A stretch of 64,000 nucleotides of DNA from Streptomyces olivochromogenes. Its GTDB lineage: Bacteria > Actinomycetota > Actinomycetes > Streptomycetales > Streptomycetaceae. Shown here in pieces: positions 23,480-32,694 of this stretch. Position numbers and translations under genes: made by a program. The DNA is taken from NCBI RefSeq assembly GCF_001514115.1, contig NZ_KQ948456.1:221516-285515 (forward strand), written 5' to 3'. Numbering within the stretch: the stretch's first letter is position 1; each line of letters begins with the position of its first letter. The notes below the pieces were generated by a model. The model searched no databases, had not been told where the DNA came from, and saw only the letters and a program-made list of their open reading frames with translations.

Positions 23480-25735
23480 TTACTCCGTCCACTCCGCCTG
23501 CAGCACCAACAACGCCAGGTCGTCCTCCGGCGGCTTGCTGCCGAACTCGTGCACGAGCCGCCGGATCCGTTCCGCGACGAGCTCGGCGCTCAGCCCCGTA
23601 CAGCCCGCGAGGGCCTCCGCGAGCCCTTCGTCGTCATCGAACTGGCGGGGCCCGCTGCGGCGCTCCGTCACCCCGTCGGTGACACACAGGACGGTGTCAC
23701 CGGGGTACAGGTCGAAGGTCTCGGAGACATAGGTCGCGTCCTCGAAGACCCCGAGGAGGGTCTGCGGCTCGGCCACCTCCCGTACGTCGCCGTCCGGGCC
23801 GAGGATCAGCGGCAGCGGGTGCCCGGCGGAGGCGAGGGTGCAGCGTACGCCGCCCTCGAAGGGCACCAGCTCGCCGTACAGCATGGAGAGGAAACGGGTC
23901 TGCGGACCCTCGTCGGGGCCGAGACCTGGCCCGCCCGCCGCCACCAGCGCACGGGCCGCCGCGTCCGCCGCCTCGGTCGCGTCGTCGAGGAGGAGCTGGT
24001 TGAGGCGGTCGAGGACGTCCGCGACGTGGTAGCCCTCACGGGCCAGCAGCCGTACCCAGGGCCGGGCGAGGCCGATCACGACGGCGGCCTCGGGCCCCTT
24101 GCCCTGGACGTCGCCGAGGACGAAGCACCAGCGCCCGTCGCCCGCGGGGAACAGATCGTAGAAGTCACCGCTGGGTCCGCCCTTGTCGAGCGGCTCGTAC
24201 ACGAGGGCGCTGCGCACCCCGGGGATCTCGGCGACCGCGCCGGGCAGCAGGCCGCGCTGGAGGACCCGGCTGATGGTGGCCTGGCGCGCGTACTGGCGGG
24301 CCGCGCCGATGGCGAGGGCGATCCGCCGGCTGAGGTCCTCGACGAGCCCGGTGATCTCGTCGGGGAAGGCGGTCAGTCCGGCCCGGCCGATGACGAGGGT
24401 GCCGAGCGGCCGGCCGCCGGCGATCAGCCGGTACGCGAGCGCCGCCCCGCTCACCGCGCCCGCGCCACCCGCCTGCCCCTGCCCCTGCCCCTGCCCCTGC
24501 CCCTGCCCCGTGCCTAACGCCTCCCCCGGTCCTAACGCCTCCCCCGGCCAGGGCACCGGCACCGCCCGGGACCGCACCGAGTCCGGCAACCGTGGCGGAT
24601 CCTTCTCCAGGGCCCGCCGCAGCTCCTCGATCCGGTTCTCACTGCCGTGCCAGACGCGGGCGAGCCGGGGTCCCAGGGCCAGCCCGAGTCCACCCGCCCG
24701 GTCGGTGGCCTCGTCCTCCAGCCATACGGCACACCAGTCGGCGAGCCGCGGCACGAGGAGCTGTCCGGCGAGCGCGGCGACGAGGTCCTCGTCGAGCTGC
24801 CCGGCGAGCAGGTCGGATGCCTCGGCGAGGAAGGAGAGAGCGCCGCGGTTGAGCCAGTCGCCGTCCTGTCGCGGGCTCTGCCGCGGTCCAGGAGCGACCG
24901 TCTCGCCGAACGGTCCCGTCCCCCCGACCAGTCCCGTCCCTCCGACCAGTCCCGTCCCGCTCGGCAGTCCGATTCCGCCCGGCAGTCCCGTCCCGCCCGG
25001 CAGTCCGATTCCGTCGGCCAACCCCGAACCGGAGGACAGTCCCATGGCGTCCGTCATTCCCGGCCCGACACCCATCCCCCCATCGGCACCGAACCCACCA
25101 CCCACACTCAGCCCACGCTCAACGCCCAACCCGCCACCAACACCCAACCCACCTTCAACACTCAGCCCGCCTTCAACACTCAGCCCGCCTTCAACACCCA
25201 ACTCACCCTCGACACCCAACCCACCCTGAACACCCAGCCCCTCCTCGACACCCAGCCCCCCGTCCACAGGCAGCCGCGCCCACACGGTCTTGACCCCGGT
25301 CCGATACGTGATCCCCCACGCCTCCGACAGGGAGGCGACCAACCGCAGCCCCCGCCCGTACTCCGGTATGCCGTACGCCCGTTCGGCCGACTCCTCGCGT
25401 ACCGCCCGTGAGGGATGGTGGTCGGAGACCTCGACGACCACCGCGCCCACCGCACCTCCGTCGGTGATCTCCAGCCGGCACAGCAGCTCGACGTCGGTGC
25501 CCGCGTGCACGACGGCGTTGGTGACGAGTTCGCTGACGACCAGGACGGCGTCCTCGGCGAGGCGCTCGCGGACGATCTCGGCGCCGGGCAGGGCCAGTTC
25601 CCCCCAGTCGGCGAGCGTCTCGCGCACCATGCGCCGGGCGGCGCCGGGCGCGAGCGGAGTGCCCGGCAGCGCGGCGCGCGCCATGGCTTCCTGACCCACG
25701 CGGTAGTACGCGGGCGTACCAGGGGCAAGCGCCAT
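23480..25735 (-). CDS. PP2C/RsbU-type serine phosphatase with N-terminal anti-sigma-kinase-like ATPase domain
   Basis: A 751-residue regulator. An RsbW-like HATPase domain is at about residues 20-150 (LVVSELVTNAVVHAGT, GIPEYGRGLRLVASL). A Gly-rich repeat linker follows at about 155-290, then a GAF-like sensor at 300-470. The SpoIIE/RsbU-type PP2C domain is at 520-745 (SGDFYDLFPAG, LGDVQGKG, TDGVTERR, PPEDDLALLVL). Such proteins act in partner-switching control of sigma factors. Two TTA codons lie in the linker, predicting dependence on the bldA tRNA. It is divergent from the hybrid kinase with 145 bp between them. ATG 25735. Confidence 0.92.
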   Translation of the reverse strand: MALAPGTPAYYRVGQEAMARAALPGTPLAPGAARRMVRETLADWGELALPGAEIVRERLAEDAVLVVSELVTNAVVHAGTDVELLCRLEITDGGAVGAVVVEVSDHHPSRAVREESAERAYGIPEYGRGLRLVASLSEAWGITYRTGVKTVWARLPVDGGLGVEEGLGVQGGLGVEGELGVEGGLSVEGGLSVEGGLGVGGGLGVERGLSVGGGFGADGGMGVGPGMTDAMGLSSGSGLADGIGLPGGTGLPGGIGLPSGTGLVGGTGLVGGTGPFGETVAPGPRQSPRQDGDWLNRGALSFLAEASDLLAGQLDEDLVAALAGQLLVPRLADWCAVWLEDEATDRAGGLGLALGPRLARVWHGSENRIEELRRALEKDPPRLPDSVRSRAVPVPWPGEALGPGEALGTGQGQGQGQGQGQAGGAGAVSGAALAYRLIAGGRPLGTLVIGRAGLTAFPDEITGLVEDLSRRIALAIGAARQYARQATISRVLQRGLLPGAVAEIPGVRSALVYEPLDKGGPSGDFYDLFPAGDGRWCFVLGDVQGKGPEAAVVIGLARPWVRLLAREGYHVADVLDRLNQLLLDDATEAADAAARALVAAGGPGLGPDEGPQTRFLSMLYGELVPFEGGVRCTLASAGHPLPLILGPDGDVREVAEPQTLLGVFEDATYVSETFDLYPGDTVLCVTDGVTERRSGPRQFDDDEGLAEALAGCTGLSAELVAERIRRLVHEFGSKPPEDDLALLVLQAEWTE
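24472..24510 (-). repeat. Six-base microsatellite coding GQ repeats
   Basis: Tandem CCTGCC (plus strand) units encode a Gly-Gln run in the phosphatase linker. Unit count changes would alter linker length in frame. Confidence 0.9.
24515..24535 (-). other. Two TTA leucine codons in a duplicated 18-bp unit
   Basis: On the coding strand GAG GCG TTA GGA and GAG GCG TTA GGC encode E-A-L-G twice (TTA codons at 24517-24515 and 24535-24533). In Streptomyces TTA is rare and read by the developmentally regulated bldA tRNA-Leu. I found no other in-frame TTA codon in the genes of this window by eye. Confidence 0.85.
24911..25020 (-). repeat. 18-bp coding minisatellite (hexapeptide GLxGGT)
   Basis: About six imperfect 18-bp units (such as AGTCCCGTCCCKCCSRSC on the plus strand) encode the hexapeptide G-L-(P/V)-(G/S)-G-(T/I) in the phosphatase linker. 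Confidence 0.88.
25078..25262 (-). repeat. 18-bp coding minisatellite (hexapeptide GGLxVE)
   Basis: About ten imperfect 18-bp units encode G-G-L-(G/S)-V-(E/G) in the linker adjoining the N-terminal ATPase domain. Confidence 0.9.
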
Positions 25736-25880
25736 GGAGTCCGGTTGCGACTCCCGTTGCGTCGGAATGGCCCCCACTGTGCGGCTCCCTGAGCAGTTCG
25801 GACGAATACGCCTCAGGCGACACGGACAGAGTGACAGACTGGCCACGCCCATAAGCGCCGAGTTACCGAAGTGGGCCGCC

Positions 25881-28800
25881 ATGAGTGAGAACAGTGCTAC
25901 GCGTGTGCTCGAAGACGGACAGATTCGGGCATTCGACGACGGCCGGATCGCGGCGTCCGATCTGCGTCCGCTGCTCGCCGCGATGACCGCCGCGCGGGAC
26001 GGTGACTTCTCCAAGGTGCCGGAGACGGGGCACGGCCTGGTGGCCGACCTGAGCGCGGCGTTCAACCAGATCATCGACCGCAGCACCCACTTCAACACGG
26101 AAGTGCAGCGGGTACGACGGGAGCTGGTCCGGCACGGACGCCTCGACGAGCGGCTGTCGGCGAGCCCGGGCCAGGGCAGTTGGACGACCCGCGTCAATGA
26201 CGTGAACCAGTTGCTCGACGCCCTGGTGGCGCCTGCCGCGAACGCGACGCGCGTCCTGGACGCGGTGGCCGGCGGCGACCTCACCCAGCGGGTCGACCTG
26301 CACGACGGCAACCGTCAACTCAGAGGCGATCTGAGGAGGTTGGGGCGAGCCGTCAACAAGATGGTCGATCAGCTCTCCCTCTTCACGGGCGAGGTGACCC
26401 GGGTCGCGCGCGAGGTCGGCACCGAGGGCCGACTCGGCGGGCGCGCCAAGGTGCAGGGTCTGTCGGGCAGTTGGCGCGATGTGACCGAGGCGGTCAACAC
26501 GATGGCCTCCCGGCTGACGGCCCAGGTCCGTGACATCGCCCTGGTGACCACGGCGGTGGCGCGCGGCGACCTGACCCGTACGGTGACGGTCGAGGCGACC
26601 GGTGAGCTGCTCGAACTGAAGCTCACCGTGAACACGATGGTCGACCAGCTGTCCGCGTTCGCCGACGAGGTCACGCGGGTGGCCCGCGAGGTCGGCACCG
26701 AAGGGCAACTGGGTGGCCGCGCCCAGGTCAGAGGCGTCTCGGGAGTCTGGAAGGACCTCACCGACAACGTCAACTTCATGGCCTCGAACCTGACGTCCCA
26801 GGTCCGCAACATCGCCCAGGTCACCACGGCCGTGGCCAACGGCGACCTCAGCCAGAAGATCACGGTGGACGCGAAGGGCGAGATCCTCGAACTGAAGTCG
26901 ACCATCAACACCATGGTCGACCAGCTCTCCGCCTTCGCCGACGAGGTCACGCGGGTGGCCCGCGAGGTCGGCACCGAAGGCAACCTCGGCGGGCGGGCCC
27001 AGGTCAGAGGCGTCTCCGGCGTCTGGAAGGACCTCACCGACAACGTCAACTTCATGGCGGACAACCTGACTTCGCAGGTCCGCAACATCGCCCTCGTCTC
27101 CACGGCCGTCGCGCAGGGCGACCTCGGCAAGAAGATCACGGTCGAGGCGAAGGGCGAGATCCTCGAACTCAAGTCGACCATCAACACCATGGTCGACCAG
27201 CTCTCCGCCTTCGCCGACGAGGTCACACGCGTGGCCCGCGAGGTCGGCACCGAAGGCAACCTCGGCGGCCAGGCCCAGGTCAGAGGCGTCTCCGGCGTCT
27301 GGAAGGACCTCACCGACAACGTCAACTTCATGGCCCTGAACCTGACCTCCCAGGTCCGCAACATCGCCCAGGTGACGACGGCCGTCGCGAACGGCGACCT
27401 GTCGAAGAAGATCACGGTCGACGCCCGCGGCGAGATCCTGGAGCTGAAGGACACCGTCAACACGATGGTGGAGCAGCTTCGGGCCTTCGCCGACGAGGTG
27501 ACCCGGGTGGCCCGCGAGGTCGGCACCGACGGGCGGCTCGGCGGACGAGCCCAGGTTCTCGGCGTCTCCGGCGTCTGGCGGGATCTGACCGACAACGTCA
27601 ACTACATGGCCGACAACCTCACTTCGCAGGTGCGGAACATCGCGCAGGTCGCGACGGCCGTGGCGCAGGGCGACCTGTCGAAGAAGATCGACGTGGACGC
27701 CCGCGGCGAGATCCTGGAGCTGAAGACGACCATCAACACGATGGTCGACACGCTCTCCTCCTTCTCCTCCGAGGTGACCCGGGTGGCCCGCGAGGTGGGT
27801 TCGGAGGGCCAACTCGGCGGTCAGGCACGGGTCGAGGGCGTGTACGGCACCTGGAAGCGCCTCACGACCAACGTCAACGAACTCGCCTCCAACCTCACCA
27901 CCCAGGTCCGCGCGATCGCCGAGGTGGCCTCCGCGGTGGCACAGGGCGACATGTCCCGCTCCATCACCGTGGAGACGCAGGGCGAGGTCGCCGAGCTGAA
28001 GGACAACATCAACCTGATGGTGGCCAACCTGCGTGAGACCACCCGCGCGAAGGACTGGCTGGAGTCCAACCTCGCCCGCCTCGCCGCGCTGATGCAGGGC
28101 CACCGCGACCTGATGGAGGTCGCCGACCTGATCCTGCGCGAGCTGACCCCGCTGGTGAACGCGCAGTACGGCGCCTTCTTCCTGGCCGACCCGGAGGAGG
28201 ACGGAGCCTCCCTCCACACCGCCGTCCCCGCCAAGGGACTCGCCTTCATCGCCGGATACGGCTCGGCGCAGGGCGCCACGGTCGACACGGGCGGCATGCC
28301 GGTGCACGGCCTGGTCCGGCAGGCGGCCCGCGAGAAGAAGCGGATCCTCGTCGAGGAGGCCCCGCCGGACTACATCAAGATCAACAGCGGTCTGGGGGAA
28401 GCCGCCCCCGCCAGCGTCGTCATCATCCCGATCCTCTTCGAGGACAAACTCCTCGGTGTGATCGAGCTCGCCTCCTTCTCCCGCTTCTCCGACGTCCATC
28501 TGGCCTTCTTCGACCAGTTCGTGAACACCATCGGCGTGGCCATCAACACGATCATCGCCAACTCCCGCACGGAGTCCCTGCTCGGCGAGTCCCAGCGCCT
28601 CGCCATCCAGCTCCAGGACCGCTCGGACGAACTCCAGTCGCAGCAGGCGGAGCTGCAACGCTCGAACGCCGAGCTGGAGGAGAAGGCGGCGCTCCTGGCG
28701 ACGAGCTCGCAGTACAAGTCGGAGTTCCTGGCGAACATGTCGCACGAGCTGCGCACCCCGCTGAACTCGCTGCTGATCCTCGCCCGGCTGCTGTCGGACA

Positions 28801-30059
28801 ACCCGGACGGCCATCTCTCCGACCAGGAGGTGCAGTTCGCGACGACGATCCACCGCTCGGGATCGGACCTCCTCCAGCTCATCAACGACATCCTCGACCT
28901 GTCGAAGATCGAGGCGGGCCGTATGGACGTACGCCCGAAGAAGCTCCCCCTGATCAAACTCCTCGACTACGTCCACGCCACGTTCCGGCCACTCACCCTC
29001 GACCGGGGTCTCGCCTTCGAGGTGACGGTCGGGGAGGACGTACCGCGGGAGATGTACTCGGACGAGCAGCGGCTCCAGCAGATCCTGCGCAACCTGCTCT
29101 CCAACGCGATCAAGTTCACCGCGACCGGCCGGGTCGAACTGCGCGTCAACCGCCTCAAGGACCCCGACCACGCCTTCACCCGGGAGAACAGCGACGACGT
29201 GATCGCCTTCGCCGTCTCCGACACCGGCATCGGGATCGCCGCGGAGAAACTCCCGGTGATCTTCGAGGCGTTCCAGCAGGCCGACGGCACCACCAACCGC
29301 AAGTACGGCGGCACCGGCCTCGGCCTGTCCATCAGCCGGGAGATCGCCGGGCTGCTCGGCGGCCGCATCATCGCGGAGAGCGCCCCCGGCAAGGGCTCCA
29401 CCTTCACGCTGTACGTCCCTGTCATCAGCCCCGGCCACACGGCGACCGGCGCCGCCCCGGAGGACCTCCGGCCGCTCGTGCCCGAGCAGCTGTCCACCGA
29501 GCCGTACACCTCTCACGACACCGATGACTCCTGGCCCACCCCCACCAAGCTGGAGGAGTGGAAGGCCGGCCGGGCGGGTCAGGTGCTGCCGGGGCGACGG
29601 GTGCTGATCGTGGACGACGACATCCGCAACGTCTTCGCGCTCACCCATGTCCTGGGCCGCGTCGGCATGCCCGTCCTGTACGCGGAGAACGGCCGCGAGG
29701 GCATCGAGACCCTGGAGCGCAACCCCGACGTGCAACTCGTCCTGATGGACATCATGATGCCGGAGATGGACGGCTACGAGACGATCTCCGCCATCCGCCG
29801 CACCCCCCGCTGGACGGGCCTGCCGATCGTCGCGCTCACCGCGAAGGCGATGCCGGGAGACCGCGAGAAGTCCATCGCGCGCGGTGCCAACGACTACGTG
29901 CCCAAGCCGGTGGACGTCGATCAGCTGCTCACGGTCGTCTGCGCCCTCCTCGACCCGGAGAGCGTGCACGACGCGGAGCAGGACGACTCCGAAGGATCCG
30001 TTGTTCCGGGGCCGAGCGCATCGTCCGAGGAGGCCGCGGCCCCGCCGACGACCGAATGA
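25881..30059 (+). CDS. Poly-HAMP hybrid histidine kinase
   Basis: A 1392-residue soluble kinase. After an N-terminal HAMP-like unit there are six to seven 92-residue units (residues about 128-760), each with a GDL(S/T)xK(I/V) start and an NTMVDQLSAFADEVTRVARE core. Then come a GAF domain (about 740-895), a HisKA domain with His955 in ANMSHELRTPLNS, a HATPase domain (about 1057-1180, DTGIGIA and GTGLGLSI boxes) and a C-terminal receiver (about 1237-1353, LVLMDIMMPEMDGYE). No transmembrane segment is seen. The architecture resembles fungal group III kinases and the Streptomyces osmoregulation kinase OsaA. The receiver gene follows after 11 bp. ATG 25881. Confidence 0.93.
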   Translation: MSENSATRVLEDGQIRAFDDGRIAASDLRPLLAAMTAARDGDFSKVPETGHGLVADLSAAFNQIIDRSTHFNTEVQRVRRELVRHGRLDERLSASPGQGSWTTRVNDVNQLLDALVAPAANATRVLDAVAGGDLTQRVDLHDGNRQLRGDLRRLGRAVNKMVDQLSLFTGEVTRVAREVGTEGRLGGRAKVQGLSGSWRDVTEAVNTMASRLTAQVRDIALVTTAVARGDLTRTVTVEATGELLELKLTVNTMVDQLSAFADEVTRVAREVGTEGQLGGRAQVRGVSGVWKDLTDNVNFMASNLTSQVRNIAQVTTAVANGDLSQKITVDAKGEILELKSTINTMVDQLSAFADEVTRVAREVGTEGNLGGRAQVRGVSGVWKDLTDNVNFMADNLTSQVRNIALVSTAVAQGDLGKKITVEAKGEILELKSTINTMVDQLSAFADEVTRVAREVGTEGNLGGQAQVRGVSGVWKDLTDNVNFMALNLTSQVRNIAQVTTAVANGDLSKKITVDARGEILELKDTVNTMVEQLRAFADEVTRVAREVGTDGRLGGRAQVLGVSGVWRDLTDNVNYMADNLTSQVRNIAQVATAVAQGDLSKKIDVDARGEILELKTTINTMVDTLSSFSSEVTRVAREVGSEGQLGGQARVEGVYGTWKRLTTNVNELASNLTTQVRAIAEVASAVAQGDMSRSITVETQGEVAELKDNINLMVANLRETTRAKDWLESNLARLAALMQGHRDLMEVADLILRELTPLVNAQYGAFFLADPEEDGASLHTAVPAKGLAFIAGYGSAQGATVDTGGMPVHGLVRQAAREKKRILVEEAPPDYIKINSGLGEAAPASVVIIPILFEDKLLGVIELASFSRFSDVHLAFFDQFVNTIGVAINTIIANSRTESLLGESQRLAIQLQDRSDELQSQQAELQRSNAELEEKAALLATSSQYKSEFLANMSHELRTPLNSLLILARLLSDNPDGHLSDQEVQFATTIHRSGSDLLQLINDILDLSKIEAGRMDVRPKKLPLIKLLDYVHATFRPLTLDRGLAFEVTVGEDVPREMYSDEQRLQQILRNLLSNAIKFTATGRVELRVNRLKDPDHAFTRENSDDVIAFAVSDTGIGIAAEKLPVIFEAFQQADGTTNRKYGGTGLGLSISREIAGLLGGRIIAESAPGKGSTFTLYVPVISPGHTATGAAPEDLRPLVPEQLSTEPYTSHDTDDSWPTPTKLEEWKAGRAGQVLPGRRVLIVDDDIRNVFALTHVLGRVGMPVLYAENGREGIETLERNPDVQLVLMDIMMPEMDGYETISAIRRTPRWTGLPIVALTAKAMPGDREKSIARGANDYVPKPVDVDQLLTVVCALLDPESVHDAEQDDSEGSVVPGPSASSEEAAAPPTTE
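26263..28040 (+). repeat. 276-bp tandem repeat coding HAMP units
   Basis: DNA period of 276 bp (92 codons), six near-identical units plus a partial one. The first three residues of each unit read A-V-A followed by (N/Q/R/G)GD. The central copies (units 3-5) share identical stretches of more than 60 codons, suggesting recent homogenisation. Confidence 0.92.
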
Positions 30060-30070
30060 GGACAGTCACC

Positions 30071-30655
30071 ATGAGCGCTGAGGAAACGACCTACGAGCGC
30101 GCCAGCATCCTCCTGGTCGACGACATGGAGGACAACCTGATCGCGCTGGAGGCCGTCCTGGGGTCCCTCAACGAGCCGCTCGTACGTGCGCGTTCGGGCG
30201 AGGAGGCGATGAAGGCGCTGCTCAGGCAACGCTTCGCCGTCGTCCTCCTCGACATCCGCATGCCCGGCATGGACGGCTTCGAGACAGCCGCCAACATCAA
30301 GCGGCTCGACCAGACCAAGGACGTCCCGATCATCTTCCTGACCGGCACCGACGCCGACGCGGGCTACGCCTTCCGCGGCTACGCCACCGGTGCCGCCGAC
30401 TACCTGACCAAGCCCTTCGACCCCTGGGTCCTGCGCGCCAAGGTCACGGTCTTCCTGGACCTCCACCGCAAGAACCAGCAACTGGAACGCCTACTGACCC
30501 AGGAACACACCCACGCGGCCCAGATCAGCACACGGCTCGCGGCCTTGGAGAAGCGCTTGTCGTCCGAAGACCCCCCGGACCTTTCCGACCTACGGAGGCA
30601 GGTCCGAGAACTGCAGAGCCTGGTAGCGGGGCTGAGCGGCAACCGCGCCCTTTAG
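30071..30655 (+). CDS. Response regulator with C-terminal coiled coil
   Basis: A 194-residue single-domain receiver: acidic DD pair near residue 17, phospho-acceptor Asp61 (VVLLDIRMPGMDGFE), Thr in IIFLTGT and Lys114 in YLTKPF. Residues 130-194 form a heptad-rich helix (LLTQEHTHAAQISTRLAALEK in part), with no DNA-binding domain. This is like OsaB of the Streptomyces osmotic response. The start at ATG 30071 has GAGGA nine bases upstream; ATG 30056 overlaps the kinase stop (ATGA) and is an alternative. The stop TAG is the first codon of a dispersed repeat. Confidence 0.93.
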   Translation: MSAEETTYERASILLVDDMEDNLIALEAVLGSLNEPLVRARSGEEAMKALLRQRFAVVLLDIRMPGMDGFETAANIKRLDQTKDVPIIFLTGTDADAGYAFRGYATGAADYLTKPFDPWVLRAKVTVFLDLHRKNQQLERLLTQEHTHAAQISTRLAALEKRLSSEDPPDLSDLRRQVRELQSLVAGLSGNRAL

Positions 30656-30730
30656 GGGCGCGGGGCCGCGACATATGCGGCTCCGCCGCGTGGGCGCGCC
30701 CAGCCCCCACCGACCCGCAAGCCGAAAGAC
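30653..30730. repeat. Variant dispersed GC-rich repeat
   Basis: TTTAGGGGCGCGGGGCCGCG, an insertion containing CATATGCGGCTCCGCC, then CGCCCAGCCCCCACCGACCC. It supplies the stop codon of the response regulator and ends just before the convergent acyl-CoA synthetase stop. Confidence 0.8.
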
Positions 30731-30734
30731 AGCC

Positions 30735-32609
30735 TCACGCCTCCCTGGAACCGGCGTACATCTCCTCGATCAGCCCCTTGTACTCCCGCTCCACAACCGG
30801 CCGCTTCAACTTCAGACTCGGCGTGATCTCCCCGTGCTCCACATCAAGATCCCGCGGCAGCAACCGGAACTTCTTGATGGTCTGCCACCGCTGGAGCCCC
30901 TCGTTGAGCTCCTTGACGTACCCCTCGACGAGGGCGACCGTCGCAGGGGCCGCGACGACCTCGGCGTACGACTTGCCCTCCAGCCCGTTCTCCTTCGCCC
31001 ACTCCAGGATGGACGGTTCGTCCAGGGCGATGAGGGCGGTGCAGAAGTTCCGGTCGGCGCCGTGCACGAGGATGTTGGAGACGTACGGACAGACGGCCTT
31101 GAACTGGCCCTCGACCTCGGCGGGCGCGATGTACTTGCCGCCCGAGGTCTTGATGAGGTCCTTCTTGCGGTCGGTGATCCGGAGGTACCCGTCGGGCGAC
31201 AGCTCGCCGATGTCGCCGGTGTGGAACCAGCCGTCGGATTCGAGGACCTCGGCGGTCTTCTCGGGCAGCCCGTGGTAGCCCTCCATGATGCCGGGGCTGC
31301 GCAGCAGGATCTCGCCGTCGTCCGCGATGCGCACCTCCGTGCCGGGCAGCGGCTTGCCGACCGTGCCGGTGCGGTACGCCTCGCCGGGGTTCACGAAGGA
31401 GGCGGCGGAGGACTCCGTCAGGCCGTACCCCTCGAGGATGTGGATGCCGGCGCCCGCGAAGAAGTAGCCGATCTCGGGGGCGAGCGCGGCGGAGCCGGAG
31501 ACGCAGGCGCGCAGCCGGCCGCCGAAGGCCTCGCGGATCTTGGCGAAGACGAGCGCGTCCGCGACCTTGTGCTTGGCGCCCAGCCCGAAGGGCACGGAGG
31601 CGGTGCCGGTGCGGCGGAAATTGTCCTGGCTGGCCTTCGCGTACTCGCGGGAGACCTCGGCGGCCCACTGGAAGATCTTGTACTTGGCGCCGCCACCGGC
31701 CCGTGCCTTGGCCGCGACACCGTTGTAGACCTTCTCGAAGATGCGCGGGACGGCCGCCATGTACGTCGGCTGCACGATCGGCAGATTCTCGATGATCTTG
31801 TCGACGCGGCCGTCGACGGCGGTGACGTGCCCGACCTCGATCTGGCCGGAGGTGAGCACCTTGCCGAAGACGTGGGCGAGCGGCAGCCACAGGTACTGCA
31901 CGTCGTCGGGACCGAGCAGCCCGGTCGAGGCGATGGCCTTCGCCATGTACGACCAGTTGTCGTGCGGGAGGCGCACGCCCTTGGGGCGGCCGGTGGTACC
32001 GGAGGTGTAGATGAGGGTCGCGAGCTGGTCGGCGGTGATCGCGCCGACGCGCTCCTTGATCAGCTCGGGGTTCTTCTCCAGGTACGCGGCACCGCGCGTC
32101 TCCAGTTCGGCGAGGGTGAGCACCCCGTCGCCGGTCTCGACGCCCGCCGGGTCGATGACGACGATGTGGCTGAGCCCGGGCAGCTCGGCGCGCTTCTCAC
32201 GGGCCTTGGCCAGCTGGGCCACGTTCTCCGCGATCAGGACCTTGCTGTCGGAGTCGGAGAGGATGAACGCCGACTCCTCGGCGTTCGTCTGCGGGTAGAT
32301 CGTCGTCGTGGCCGCGCCCGCGCACAGGATGCCGAGGTCGGCGAGGATCCACTCGACCCGGGTGGAGGAGGCGAGCGCGACGCGCTGCTCCGGCTGTACG
32401 CCCAGTTCGATCAGTCCGGCCGCGATGGCGTAGACCCGCTCGGCGGCCTGCGCCCAGCTCAGCGACTTCCACTCGTCCGGGCCCTCACCCGAGGCAGGGT
32501 GGACCGGGTAGCGGTAGGCCTCGGCGTTCGGCGTGGCGGCCACGCGTTCCAGGAAGAGGGCCGCCACGGACGGCGGACGGTTCTCGATCAGGGTCTGTGT
32601 GTCGCTCAC
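30735..32609 (-). CDS. Long-chain acyl-CoA synthetase (FadD15-like)
   Basis: A 624-residue AMP-forming adenylating enzyme. The P-loop is IYTSGTTGRPKG; A5 is EGYGLTESSA; A7/A8 are WFHTGDIGELSPDGY and RITDRKKDLIKTSGGKY. The length and insertion-rich middle (VYNGVAAKARAGGG) match the FadD15/ACSL group that activates long-chain fatty acids. GTG start at 32609. A candidate operator lies about 90 bp upstream. It converges with the response regulator. Confidence 0.92.
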   Translation of the reverse strand: MSDTQTLIENRPPSVAALFLERVAATPNAEAYRYPVHPASGEGPDEWKSLSWAQAAERVYAIAAGLIELGVQPEQRVALASSTRVEWILADLGILCAGAATTTIYPQTNAEESAFILSDSDSKVLIAENVAQLAKAREKRAELPGLSHIVVIDPAGVETGDGVLTLAELETRGAAYLEKNPELIKERVGAITADQLATLIYTSGTTGRPKGVRLPHDNWSYMAKAIASTGLLGPDDVQYLWLPLAHVFGKVLTSGQIEVGHVTAVDGRVDKIIENLPIVQPTYMAAVPRIFEKVYNGVAAKARAGGGAKYKIFQWAAEVSREYAKASQDNFRRTGTASVPFGLGAKHKVADALVFAKIREAFGGRLRACVSGSAALAPEIGYFFAGAGIHILEGYGLTESSAASFVNPGEAYRTGTVGKPLPGTEVRIADDGEILLRSPGIMEGYHGLPEKTAEVLESDGWFHTGDIGELSPDGYLRITDRKKDLIKTSGGKYIAPAEVEGQFKAVCPYVSNILVHGADRNFCTALIALDEPSILEWAKENGLEGKSYAEVVAAPATVALVEGYVKELNEGLQRWQTIKKFRLLPRDLDVEHGEITPSLKLKRPVVEREYKGLIEEMYAGSREA

Positions 32610-32694
32610 GACATCCTCCGGGGCCCGCGACAGTGCGTGCGTCTGGCTCGACCGACTGCTGACTGTTGCTGTGCGGCTGGCTGGTTCGGCTGTT

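Noticed and set aside
25863..29969. A 1368-codon open frame opposite the hybrid kinase
   Set aside because: It exists because of the third-position GC bias and the 276-bp repeats; no start, Shine-Dalgarno or domain supports it.
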